A stretch of 5,104 bases of DNA from an uncultured Desulfobacterales bacterium. Lineage in GTDB: Bacteria; Desulfobacterota; Desulfobacteria; Desulfobacterales; UBA11574. A program made the position numbers and the translations under genes. Location of the stretch: assembly GCA_937925895.1 (NCBI GenBank), contig CALANC010000162.1, positions 1 to 5,104 of the forward strand. The letters run 5' to 3'. The notes beneath the pieces were generated by a model. It was not told the DNA's origin and made no database searches. It saw only the letters and a program-made list of their open reading frames with translations. Below, in pieces: positions 1-4,884 of this stretch (its first letter is position 1; each line of letters opens with the position of its first letter).

Positions 1-25
1 AACACATGGCTCGCCTCAACCTAAA

Positions 26-32
26 AAGGAGG
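26..32 (+). promoter_or_regulatory. Ribosome-binding site of the first gene
   Basis: AAGGAGG, a full anti-16S match, lies 5 bases before the ATG at 38. It supports that start over the in-frame ATG at 47. Confidence 0.85.
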
Positions 33-37
33 AGTTT

Positions 38-469
38 ATGGGTTTCATGGACAAGCTGTTTGGGGCGTCAAAAGAATATCCCCCCCTGAATGATGATGAT
101 CCCGCTGTACAAAATTTAGATTCCTTACGCCAACCGGTTGAAAAACTTGTCTCAGAAATTACGGATCCTTTAGAAGTGGTTCCGGGAAATGAAACGGCCT
201 TCTTTTTCATAGGTAAGCCGCCCAAGAAGTTTGGCGTTGCCTGGGTTGGGAAAGACGGAAAAGTTGTTAATTTTAAAAGTCTTGTGGAGGAAAAAGGGCT
301 TTCCATGATTAGTCTTGAAAGGTTAAGCGACCGGTTGAAGCAGGTCTATATCGAGCATCAGGAAGAGCCCCGTTATTCAACAACAATTAGTGATAAGAAA
401 ATAGTTGTTACTCCTTCAGAAACTTTACAAAATGATATAAAAAAAGTGATAGACGACACAGTCGGTTGA
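38..469 (+). CDS. Conserved-looking hypothetical protein, 143 aa
   Basis: I do not recognise this gene and assign no function. The reading frame is intact from an ATG with a near-perfect ribosome-binding site to a TGA, and an intrinsic terminator follows 24 bases later, so it is very likely expressed. The product is small, soluble and acidic, with no signal peptide, membrane span or cysteine. It begins with a short amphipathic segment (MGFMDKLFG). An Asp-rich stretch lies near residues 19-21. The middle (about 45-80), around PLEVVPG and AFFFIGKPPKKFGVAWV, alternates hydrophobic and polar residues like beta-strands. The C-terminal half (about 81-143) looks mixed alpha/beta and ends in a helix. 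An in-frame ATG at 47 would remove three residues but has a poorer spacing. No neighbour hints at a role, and its own terminator suggests a monocistronic unit or the end of an operon starting left of the window. Confidence 0.8.
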   Translation: MGFMDKLFGASKEYPPLNDDDPAVQNLDSLRQPVEKLVSEITDPLEVVPGNETAFFFIGKPPKKFGVAWVGKDGKVVNFKSLVEEKGLSMISLERLSDRLKQVYIEHQEEPRYSTTISDKKIVVTPSETLQNDIKKVIDDTVG

Positions 470-492
470 CTTTTTTGCAACACACTTTCCTT

Positions 493-526
493 AAGCCCCT
501 CTTGATCCACCAGGGGGGCTTTTTAT
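493..526 (+). terminator. Intrinsic terminator after the 143-aa gene
   Basis: Arms AAGCCCCTC (493-501) and GGGGGGCTT (513-521) pair over nine positions with a single G-T wobble around an 11-base loop. A T-rich tail follows. It begins 24 bases after the stop codon at 469. Confidence 0.9.
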
Positions 527-650
527 TTGTTTAAAAAAGCCAATGAGTCGGGCCTCTTTTTTTGTATTTAAAAAGGCAGATTACAGCCTTACCAATTAGC
601 ACACCTGAAGCTGATTTACAGCAGCACGCAAATCCTAACAAATTATATTG

Positions 651-667
651 GTGACAAAAATTGTCAC
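651..667. promoter_or_regulatory. Perfect inverted repeat, candidate operator
   Basis: GTGACAA, three bases, TTGTCAC: perfect 7-bp arms in 17 bases. The right half contains the TTGTCA proposed as the -35 of the promoter at 661-689, so a bound protein would directly affect that promoter. The spacing does not match a CRP box (TGTGA-N6-TCACA) or an FNR box, so I do not name the regulator. Confidence 0.5.
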
Positions 668-689
668 ATCGCCCTCTTGAATTATCATT
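661..689 (+). promoter_or_regulatory. Candidate sigma-70 promoter for the response regulator
   Basis: TTGTCA (661-666) and TATCAT (684-689) are separated by exactly 17 bases, each one base from consensus. Transcription would start near 696, leaving a leader of about 158 bases before the ATG at 854. The -35 overlaps the inverted repeat at 651-667. Confidence 0.45.
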
Positions 690-853
690 TTTGGGGTCTT
701 TTTTTCGCATTTATTTACATGCGTTATTTCTGAAATAAAAAATATGATGTCATTTTAGGTAGTTAAATATTTATATATAAACAGGTATGGAATATGCATA
801 AAAAATATTTTAGTAGATTTTTTTGGGCTCTTTTTAAAACGGAAGCAAATTAC

Positions 854-1243
854 ATGGCAAGTTATAATTCTGAAAATAACCCTACAACTGTTCTCATTGT
901 TGATGATGACCCGTTTGTACTTGAAATGGTTAAAGAGCAGTTGTTCAATCTCGGGCATACGGTTCTCACAGCCTGTTGTGGTGATGATGCCCTTGAAAAA
1001 GCTAAAGAAATTAGTGGGATCGATATATTGCTGACGGATATTATGATGCCCACCATGAATGGAATTGAATTGGCAAAGGAACTTATTAAGTTGCTTCCCA
1101 AGGTAAAAATAATTTTCATGTCTGGCTTTTTAGAGTCTTCCGTTCAAGACCAGGAGCTGCCACAGGAAAAATATCCTATTCTTGAAAAGCCGTTTTCTCT
1201 TGACAAACTTAAGACCGAGTTTTCAAGAGTTCTAACAAATTAG
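854..1243 (+). CDS. Single-domain response regulator (CheY-like receiver)
   Basis: The 129-residue product is one complete receiver (REC) domain with no output domain. The phosphorylation-site residues are all present: acidic pair D17-D18 in VLIVDDD, phospho-acceptor D62 in DILLTDIMMP, switch residue S90 in FMSGF, and K112 in LEKPF. It should accept phosphate from a histidine kinase and act by protein contact, as phosphorelay intermediates and CheY-type proteins do. Its sequence style (MSGF, LEKPFS) resembles receivers found at the C-termini of hybrid kinases. I chose ATG 854 because GGAAG lies 8 bases upstream and the domain begins right after it. The in-frame ATG at 794 would add 20 basic and hydrophobic residues and has no good ribosome-binding site. 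No kinase is adjacent, so the partner is unknown. The flanking intergenic regions suggest a single-gene transcript. Confidence 0.9.
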   Translation: MASYNSENNPTTVLIVDDDPFVLEMVKEQLFNLGHTVLTACCGDDALEKAKEISGIDILLTDIMMPTMNGIELAKELIKLLPKVKIIFMSGFLESSVQDQELPQEKYPILEKPFSLDKLKTEFSRVLTN

Positions 1244-1253
1244 CGTATTTTGC

Positions 1254-1275
1254 AGTAACTCCATTACTATATTTT
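1254..1275 (+). terminator. Possible weak terminator of the response regulator
   Basis: AGTAA (1254-1258) and TTACT (1264-1268) form only a 5-bp AT-rich stem with a 5-base loop, followed by ATATTTTT. It lies 11 bases after the stop codon. The position is right but the stem is weak. Confidence 0.3.
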
Positions 1276-1455
1276 TCCTGAATATTGGCGAATATGACAA
1301 TATTAAATGTATTTGGTTTTTTTATTGGCATCTGTTTTTCAAACTTCTCAAATTCTTTGATATAGCCAACCCGGTTCGCACTCCGCAAAAGTCAAAATTT
1401 CTGCTGATAACTCTGACAGCACCAGGTAGAAAAGACTACTTCATAAATAGTTGTT

Positions 1456-1554
1456 TTATATCACAGTTTCTGTTTCCTGCTCTATAGCCCACATAAAAGC
1501 AGCAAACTCCCGGGCAATTGCAATTACAACAACGTGAATCTGTCTTTTTTGCAA
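1456..1554 (-). pseudogene. C-terminal relic of an IS110/IS1111-type transposase
   Basis: On the minus strand, 32 codons from 1554 down to a TAA at 1456-1458 include HVVVIAIAREFAAFMWAIEQ. This resembles the end of IS110-family (IS116/IS110/IS902) transposases, where a KQA.VAVARELAGFIWAI-like helix closes the protein. The match is from memory of the family and was not searched. In the same frame the codon just upstream is a stop (TAA at 1555-1557), and about 15 more codons precede it (to about 1602). The remaining 300-plus residues of a normal transposase, including the DEDD and serine catalytic regions, are absent. The fragment is therefore a dead remnant and is too short to translate usefully. 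Confidence 0.5.
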
Positions 1555-1598
1555 TTATTCTTCTGTATGGAATACACAGGCGTAATTTCGCTTCCAGT

Positions 1599-1620
1599 AA
1601 AACTGACAGAAAACTGACAT
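1599..1620. repeat. 11-bp tandem duplication
   Basis: AAAACTGACAG (1599-1609) is followed directly by AAAACTGACAT (1610-1620), matching at 10 of 11 positions. It lies beside the transposase relic. Whether it is slippage or an insertion scar cannot be told from the sequence. Confidence 0.5.
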
Positions 1621-1682
1621 ATATACTTTAAAATCAGGGAGAATAATTTCAGCCGCAACGATCCTGCAGAACGATAAAGACG

Positions 1683-1711
1683 TTGGCAATTAGGATAATA
1701 ATTCGTATATT
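1683..1711 (+). promoter_or_regulatory. Candidate sigma-70 promoter of the cytochrome gene
   Basis: TTGGCA (1683-1688) and TATATT (1706-1711) are 17 bases apart and each is one base from consensus. The predicted start near 1718 gives a short leader of about 26 bases. The -10 sits within the inverted repeat at 1696-1727. Confidence 0.5.
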
Positions 1712-1727
1712 ATTAAACGAATTATTA
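1696..1727. promoter_or_regulatory. 11+11 bp inverted repeat over the cytochrome promoter
   Basis: TAATAATTCGT (1696-1706) and ACGAATTATTA (1717-1727) are perfect complements separated by 10 AT-only bases. The element covers the proposed -10 and transcription start and ends 6 bases before the ribosome-binding site (GGAGG at 1733-1737). It could be a repressor operator. As only part of it would be transcribed, an RNA hairpin is less likely unless transcription starts further upstream. Confidence 0.55.
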
Positions 1728-1743
1728 AATATGGAGGAAATGC

Positions 1744-2280
1744 ATGCAAAGACACAGGTTATTAATGCTCATTGTGATGATGGTAGCCCTGCCTTCTGCC
1801 CTTTATGCTGTTGGAATGGAGGGGTTTGTGGACGAAGTTTTTCTGCAGACCGAGACAGTCGGCAAGGTTCGTTTCAGCCACAGTTTCCATGGGACGGGAT
1901 GTGGTGAGTGTCACCCGAAAATATTCAAAAAGATGAATAACAGCAACCATGTCGACATGAAAGCGATGGAGAAAGGCAAGTCATGCGGGGCCTGCCACAA
2001 CGGGAAGAAGGCGTTCACCGTTGCTGAAAATTGCACCAAATGCCATGCCGGCGATATTTTTTACAGGGATAAGGAGAATGGCAACGTTACCTTCTCGCAC
2101 TCCGCTCATACGGATATGTTCGGCTGCGACGAATGCCACCCCGACCTGTTCAAGGCCGAGCGCGGAGCCAATAAGCAGACCATGGAAGCTATGGAGGAGG
2201 GCCAGTACTGCGGGGCCTGCCACGATGGGTCTTCAGCATTCAGTGTAGCTGAGGATTGTGAGTCGTGTCACGATATGTAA
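1744..2280 (+). CDS. Periplasmic hexaheme c-type cytochrome, two c7-type triheme domains
   Basis: The 178-residue protein should carry electrons in the periplasm. A Sec-type signal peptide spans residues 1-22 (basic start, hydrophobic core, cleavage after ALYA); it has no twin-arginine motif. Six CXXCH haem sites follow: C53, C81, C97, C128, C156 and C172 begin them. They form two homologous units, residues 41-101 and 114-176, each with FSHxxH, CxECHPxxF, MxxGxxCGACHxG, AF and a final CxxCH. This is the layout of the c7-type triheme ('nanowire' 3-haem) repeat known from Geobacter relatives. Distal histidines H46/H49 and H119/H122 serve two haems per unit. At the third haem, the His seen in PpcA is Lys or Glu here, and M75 and M150 are the likely ligands. 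Maturation needs the Ccm or Ccs system. The start is set by GGAGG 6 bases upstream. The gene has its own promoter and terminator, and it is visibly more GC-rich than its flanks. Confidence 0.92.
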   Translation: MQRHRLLMLIVMMVALPSALYAVGMEGFVDEVFLQTETVGKVRFSHSFHGTGCGECHPKIFKKMNNSNHVDMKAMEKGKSCGACHNGKKAFTVAENCTKCHAGDIFYRDKENGNVTFSHSAHTDMFGCDECHPDLFKAERGANKQTMEAMEEGQYCGACHDGSSAFSVAEDCESCHDM

Positions 2281-2306
2281 TAGTGAGATATGAGCAAGAT
2301 TTTACC

Positions 2307-2343
2307 AGGGCGGCAGGGTAAGAAACTGTCGCCCTTTGTTTTT
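2307..2343 (+). terminator. Intrinsic terminator of the cytochrome gene
   Basis: AGGGCGGCAG (2307-2316) pairs with CTGTCGCCCT (2326-2335) over 10 positions with one G-T wobble and a 9-base loop. TTGTTTTT follows. It lies 26 bases after the stop. There is no T-run on the other strand, so it probably does not serve the convergent gene. Confidence 0.9.
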
Positions 2344-2364
2344 CCTGCTCCTCAGGATAATAAT

Positions 2365-3558
2365 TCACGAAGCAGCTTGGGCTGTTGTAAGAGAATGTGC
2401 CGGGATATCTTTGAGGTGTCTGATTAGGTAACTTGAAATCTCATTCCTGATAACTCTGTCAGAATCAATAAAGGCGATGCTGACATCATGATTGCCGGAT
2501 TCAGTTTTTTCTGACCGTAGAACAGTACCAATAACGAGAAGGGGGGTTTCTTTGCTGAGTGAAATGTTGATCTGGATCTTGGATCCGGTCTCGATGAAGA
2601 CCCCACTTTCAATTAAAATGCCGCCAATACTTAAACTTTTCGTTGTGGCAGTCAAAACAGGTTTTTCATGGATGCCAAGCTCCTGTATTTCAACCAATGC
2701 AGTGTATTCCACACGGATGTTTCGTCTTTTATCCATTGAATAAAAAGAAATATTGTTCTTTCCAAAACTTTTTGCGCGGTACATTGCCTTGTCGGCATTT
2801 TTCAGCAACGTTAAACCCTCGTTTGCATCAATGGGAAAGGAAGCAAGTCCACCGCTTAAAGTCACTTTAATATTTTTACCTTCGTAATGTATCGCAGTCT
2901 CTTCGATCCTCTGACGAATCCTTTCAGCAATGAGCCAGCCGTCCGCTTTGCTGGTTTCCGGCAGTAAAATTGTAATTTCCTCCCCGCCATACCGGGCCGC
3001 GATATCTTCAGCCCGTTTTTCGAGCATGATCAACCGGGATACTTCCTTTAAGACTTTATCTCCCGCCACATGACCGAGGGTATCATTTATCCTTTTGAAA
3101 TCATCAAGGTCTAAAAAGAGGAGGGTCAGGTTTGCATCATGGCGCTTTGCCCTGGATATTTCACGCGACAGTACTTCATCAAAGGCATTACGGTTCAATA
3201 GGCCGGTCAGGTTGTCAAAAGTTGATGATTTGGCAGCTTTTTCAAAAAGGTGTATCTCGATAATTTTGGGGTTATGCAAAGATTTGTTGATTGAACAGAA
3301 ATAGTCACAAACAGCCGTTCTGAGGTTTACTTCACGGCCCATCGCGGCACTAAGATTTTTGCTGTGGGAAATGATTTGACTCCAATGTTTTTCAGCTTCC
3401 GCGGGAGGCAGATCGAGGTTGGTAAGAATTTGAAAGATGTATGTATAAACTTCTCTACCCTGCTGCGCAGTCAGGGCATGAAGTTTTTCAATGAGCCGGG
3501 CATCATCATGGGCGAATTGCGCAAAATAATCCAGTAGTTGATTGCGAATTGATGCCAT
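2365..3558 (-). CDS. Diguanylate cyclase with C-terminal PilZ domain (GGDEF-PilZ)
   Basis: The 397-residue protein probably makes, and may also sense, cyclic di-GMP. Residues 1-110 are helix-rich with no recognised sensor domain and no membrane span, so it is cytoplasmic. The GGDEF domain (about 113-273) has DNLTGLLNR at 115, the metal-binding FLDLDDFKRIND at 148, GHVAGDKVL at 162, an inhibitory-site RxxD (R182-D185), and GGEEI at 191-195 in place of GGEEF. Since the GGEE core and metal aspartates remain, activity is plausible. The PilZ domain (about 276-382) has its RxxxR (R278, R282), but the usual D/NxSxxG reads SLSIGG, with Ser in the Asp/Asn place. The start has GGAG 5 bases upstream (3564-3567 on this strand). 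The gene converges with the cytochrome and diverges from tatC, so it is likely transcribed alone. Confidence 0.9.
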   Translation of the reverse strand: MASIRNQLLDYFAQFAHDDARLIEKLHALTAQQGREVYTYIFQILTNLDLPPAEAEKHWSQIISHSKNLSAAMGREVNLRTAVCDYFCSINKSLHNPKIIEIHLFEKAAKSSTFDNLTGLLNRNAFDEVLSREISRAKRHDANLTLLFLDLDDFKRINDTLGHVAGDKVLKEVSRLIMLEKRAEDIAARYGGEEITILLPETSKADGWLIAERIRQRIEETAIHYEGKNIKVTLSGGLASFPIDANEGLTLLKNADKAMYRAKSFGKNNISFYSMDKRRNIRVEYTALVEIQELGIHEKPVLTATTKSLSIGGILIESGVFIETGSKIQINISLSKETPLLVIGTVLRSEKTESGNHDVSIAFIDSDRVIRNEISSYLIRHLKDIPAHSLTTAQAAS

Positions 3559-3608
3559 GGTTGCTCCAATAGTGATACCAGATAGAAGTAAAGATACGAA
3601 ATATATCT

Positions 3609-3622
3609 ACATTTCGAAATGT
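3609..3622. promoter_or_regulatory. 14-bp perfect palindrome upstream of the GGDEF-PilZ gene
   Basis: ACATTTCGAAATGT is self-complementary over all 14 bases. It lies about 50 bases before the GGDEF-PilZ start codon, just downstream of the candidate promoter at 3629-3657. A dimeric regulator bound here would block initiation. The CGAAAT half occurs again at 3597-3602. Confidence 0.4.
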
Positions 3623-3628
3623 TCTCTT

Positions 3629-3657
3629 AGTTAATAAATTTCTCACACTATTGTCAA
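3629..3657 (-). promoter_or_regulatory. Possible promoter of the GGDEF-PilZ gene
   Basis: On the minus strand a consensus -35, TTGACA (3652-3657), precedes an AT-rich TATTAACT stretch (3629-3636). The -10 is poor: TATTAA at 15 bases spacing, or TTAACT at 17. The position fits the gene starting at 3558. Confidence 0.35.
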
Positions 3658-3876
3658 CGAGTAAGAGATTTATAATTTTTAGAGAATTTCATCATATCCG
3701 TCGAAATGAAAAGCATGGGGATCATGAATCTGTTTGGGTGAATCGATAAAAAGGCAAAAGGCGGATGAATTATGTGATTTTCAATTTGATGTTTTATCAA
3801 TGACGATTTATGGTAACTTTCGTCCCTGGAAATTAAAACAAAGAGCTCTTATTCGTTGTCTCATTGGCCGGGAAGT

Positions 3877-4643
3877 ATGGAAGACTTTAAAAAACAGATG
3901 CTGACGGAGCATTTAACAGACCTGCGCAGCTGCCTTATCTATTCTTTTGTAGCAACGGGCATTGGCTTTGCCCTGTCCTATGCTTTTATCAAAGAGATCG
4001 GCAACTGGTTCTTTAAGCCCTTGTACAAGGTTTTGCCAGACCAGACGAGCCTCATATTCATGTCCTATCAAGAGGCCTTTTTTTTTATCTAAAATTGGCT
4101 CTGGTTTGTGGGGTACTCCTTGCCAGCCCTGTCATATTCTGGCAGGTCTGGAAATTCGTGGCACCAGGTTTATATAAACAGGAAAAAAGGGCCCTGCTTC
4201 CCTTCTCGCTCCTATCATCCGTATGTTTTCTTGGCGGAGCAGCATTTGGTTATTTTGTTGTTTTCCCTCCGGCTTTCCGGTTTTTGTTGGGATATTCTGC
4301 CGATTTTCTCAGTCCTATGCCGGCGGTCAATGAATACTTCTCGTTATCCATCCGGTTGCTGATCGCGTTCGGCGTTATTTTTGAACTGCCGATACTCATG
4401 GTTTTTCTTGCCAAGATTGGCATAGTTGATGTTGCTTTTCTCAACAAAAACAGAAAATATGCAATCCTGATAAATTTTATTATTGCCGCAATTCTTACCC
4501 CGACTCCTGATATAGTAAACCAGATGCTCATGGGGGTCCCACTCCTGGTGTTGTATGAAATGAGCATCATTGCCGTCTGGTTATTTGGCAGGAAGAAATT
4601 AGCATACGTGCAGCAGGGAGGGGAGGAAGAAACTGAAGAATGA
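3877..4643 (+). pseudogene. tatC: tatC, twin-arginine translocase subunit, split by a -1 frameshift
   Basis: TatC is the inner-membrane receptor for twin-arginine signal peptides. Frame 1 runs from ATG 3877 to TAA 4090-4092 (71 residues, first membrane span only). The rest continues in the -1 frame to TGA 4641-4643. Joining them at the nine-T run gives EAFFFYLKLALVCG and a 255-residue protein of normal TatC length with six expected spans. From memory, it then aligns without gaps to E. coli TatC through residue 105, placing P48, F94, E103 and E170 at identical numbers. This shows a single missing T. D15 replaces E15 and C19 replaces R19. No tatA or tatB lies within the window next to it. The gene may be broken, rescued by slippage, or a sequencing error. 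ATG 3877 is preferred to TTG 3856 by the alignment; its ribosome-binding site (GGGAAG) is weak. Confidence 0.85.
4078..4086 (+). other. Nine-T run at the tatC frameshift
   Basis: Nine consecutive T bases are read TTT TTT TTT ATC TAA in the first frame. One base of backward slippage, or one extra U in the transcript, gives Phe-Phe-Phe-Tyr-Leu-Lys and opens the rest of tatC. The U UUU UUU heptamer (4080-4086) permits full re-pairing of both tRNAs. I see no strong downstream hairpin or upstream Shine-Dalgarno stimulator. Confidence 0.7.
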
Positions 4644-4884
4644 AAAGCTGCCGGCAATATGATATTTTCCGGTAAATCTCCGCCGTGTTAAGCATTCGGG
4701 TAACAGGTATTATGAACCAGGCCTGATACTATCATTGGCCCCCGTTGATTGCGGTGAGACTTTTACAATTGCATTAACATTGCTGCTCCAATATACTGAA
4801 AACAGGTAAGTATCTGATACAGTTGAGCGTATTTGTTTAAATTTTCAAAACTCTATATCATTGTGCTACGAAGGAGGAATACTT
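4644..4884. other. Intergenic region, 241 bases
   Basis: There is no clear terminator after tatC: the CCGG-flanked AT-rich sequence at about 4652-4673 folds poorly and lacks a T-tail. A possible weak promoter (TTGTTT 4833-4838, 17 bases, TATCAT 4856-4861) lies just before the next gene. Confidence 0.35.
4871..4877 (+). promoter_or_regulatory. Ribosome-binding site of the aldolase gene
   Basis: AAGGAGG lies 7 bases before the ATG at 4885 and fixes that start. Confidence 0.8.

Larger units (their letters stand above)
470..853. other. Intergenic region, 384 bases
   Basis: This AT-rich gap holds the terminator of the first gene (493-526), a 17-bp inverted repeat (651-667) and a candidate promoter (661-689) for the response regulator. 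I see no coding sequence. The in-frame extension of the response regulator back to an ATG at 794 lies here and is judged non-coding. Confidence 0.6.
1244..1743. other. Intergenic region, 500 bases, with decayed IS sequence
   Basis: The region is AT-rich and has no intact gene. From left to right it holds a weak hairpin after the response regulator (AGTAA/TTACT, 1254-1268, followed by ATATTTTT), a 7-bp inverted repeat (AATATTG 1281-1287 with CAATATT 1298-1304), the transposase relic (1456-1554), an 11-bp tandem repeat (1599-1620), and the cytochrome promoter with its inverted repeat (1683-1727). I see nothing coding at 1305-1455. Confidence 0.6.
3559..3876. other. Divergent intergenic region, 318 bases
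   Basis: This separates the GGDEF-PilZ gene from tatC. It holds the perfect palindrome at 3609-3622, a candidate minus-strand promoter (3629-3657) and an imperfect FNR-like repeat (3786-3800). There is no coding sequence that I can support. Confidence 0.55.

Noticed and set aside
538..570. Second terminator from GCC...GGGC and a T-run
   Set aside because: The possible stems are only three base pairs or contain bulges, and a convincing terminator already lies at 493-526.
794..853. Longer N-terminus for the response regulator from ATG 794
   Set aside because: There is no suitably spaced ribosome-binding site, and receiver domains need no such extension. ATG 854 has GGAAG at 8 bases.
1281..1304. 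Inverted repeat AATATTG-N10-CAATATT as a terminator or operator
   Set aside because: The arms are almost pure AT, the T-run is 12 bases away, and similar words recur nearby. It was kept only as part of the gap description.
1683..1907. Open frame overlapping the start of the cytochrome gene (including ATG 1740)
   Set aside because: It is out of frame with the clear CXXCH protein, crosses the promoter repeat, and encodes no recognisable domain.
3786..3800. FNR-type box TTGAT...ATCAA upstream of tatC
   Set aside because: The spacer is five bases; FNR sites need four. The arms are short and AT-rich, and a match of this kind is expected by chance.
3559..3876. Cyclic-di-GMP riboswitch near the GGDEF-PilZ gene
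   Set aside because: None of the conserved class I or II elements is recognisable on either strand. Only short AAGGCAAA-like words occur.
4095..4643. Separate gene starting at TTG 4095
   Set aside because: There is no ribosome-binding site, it would lack the first TatC span and signal-recognition region, and conserved TatC residues (Y-L-K) continue upstream of the TTG in the same frame.
4250..4657. 135-residue minus-strand open frame
   Set aside because: It lies antisense to tatC, whose membrane-protein codon pattern produces it; it has no domain and no start signals.
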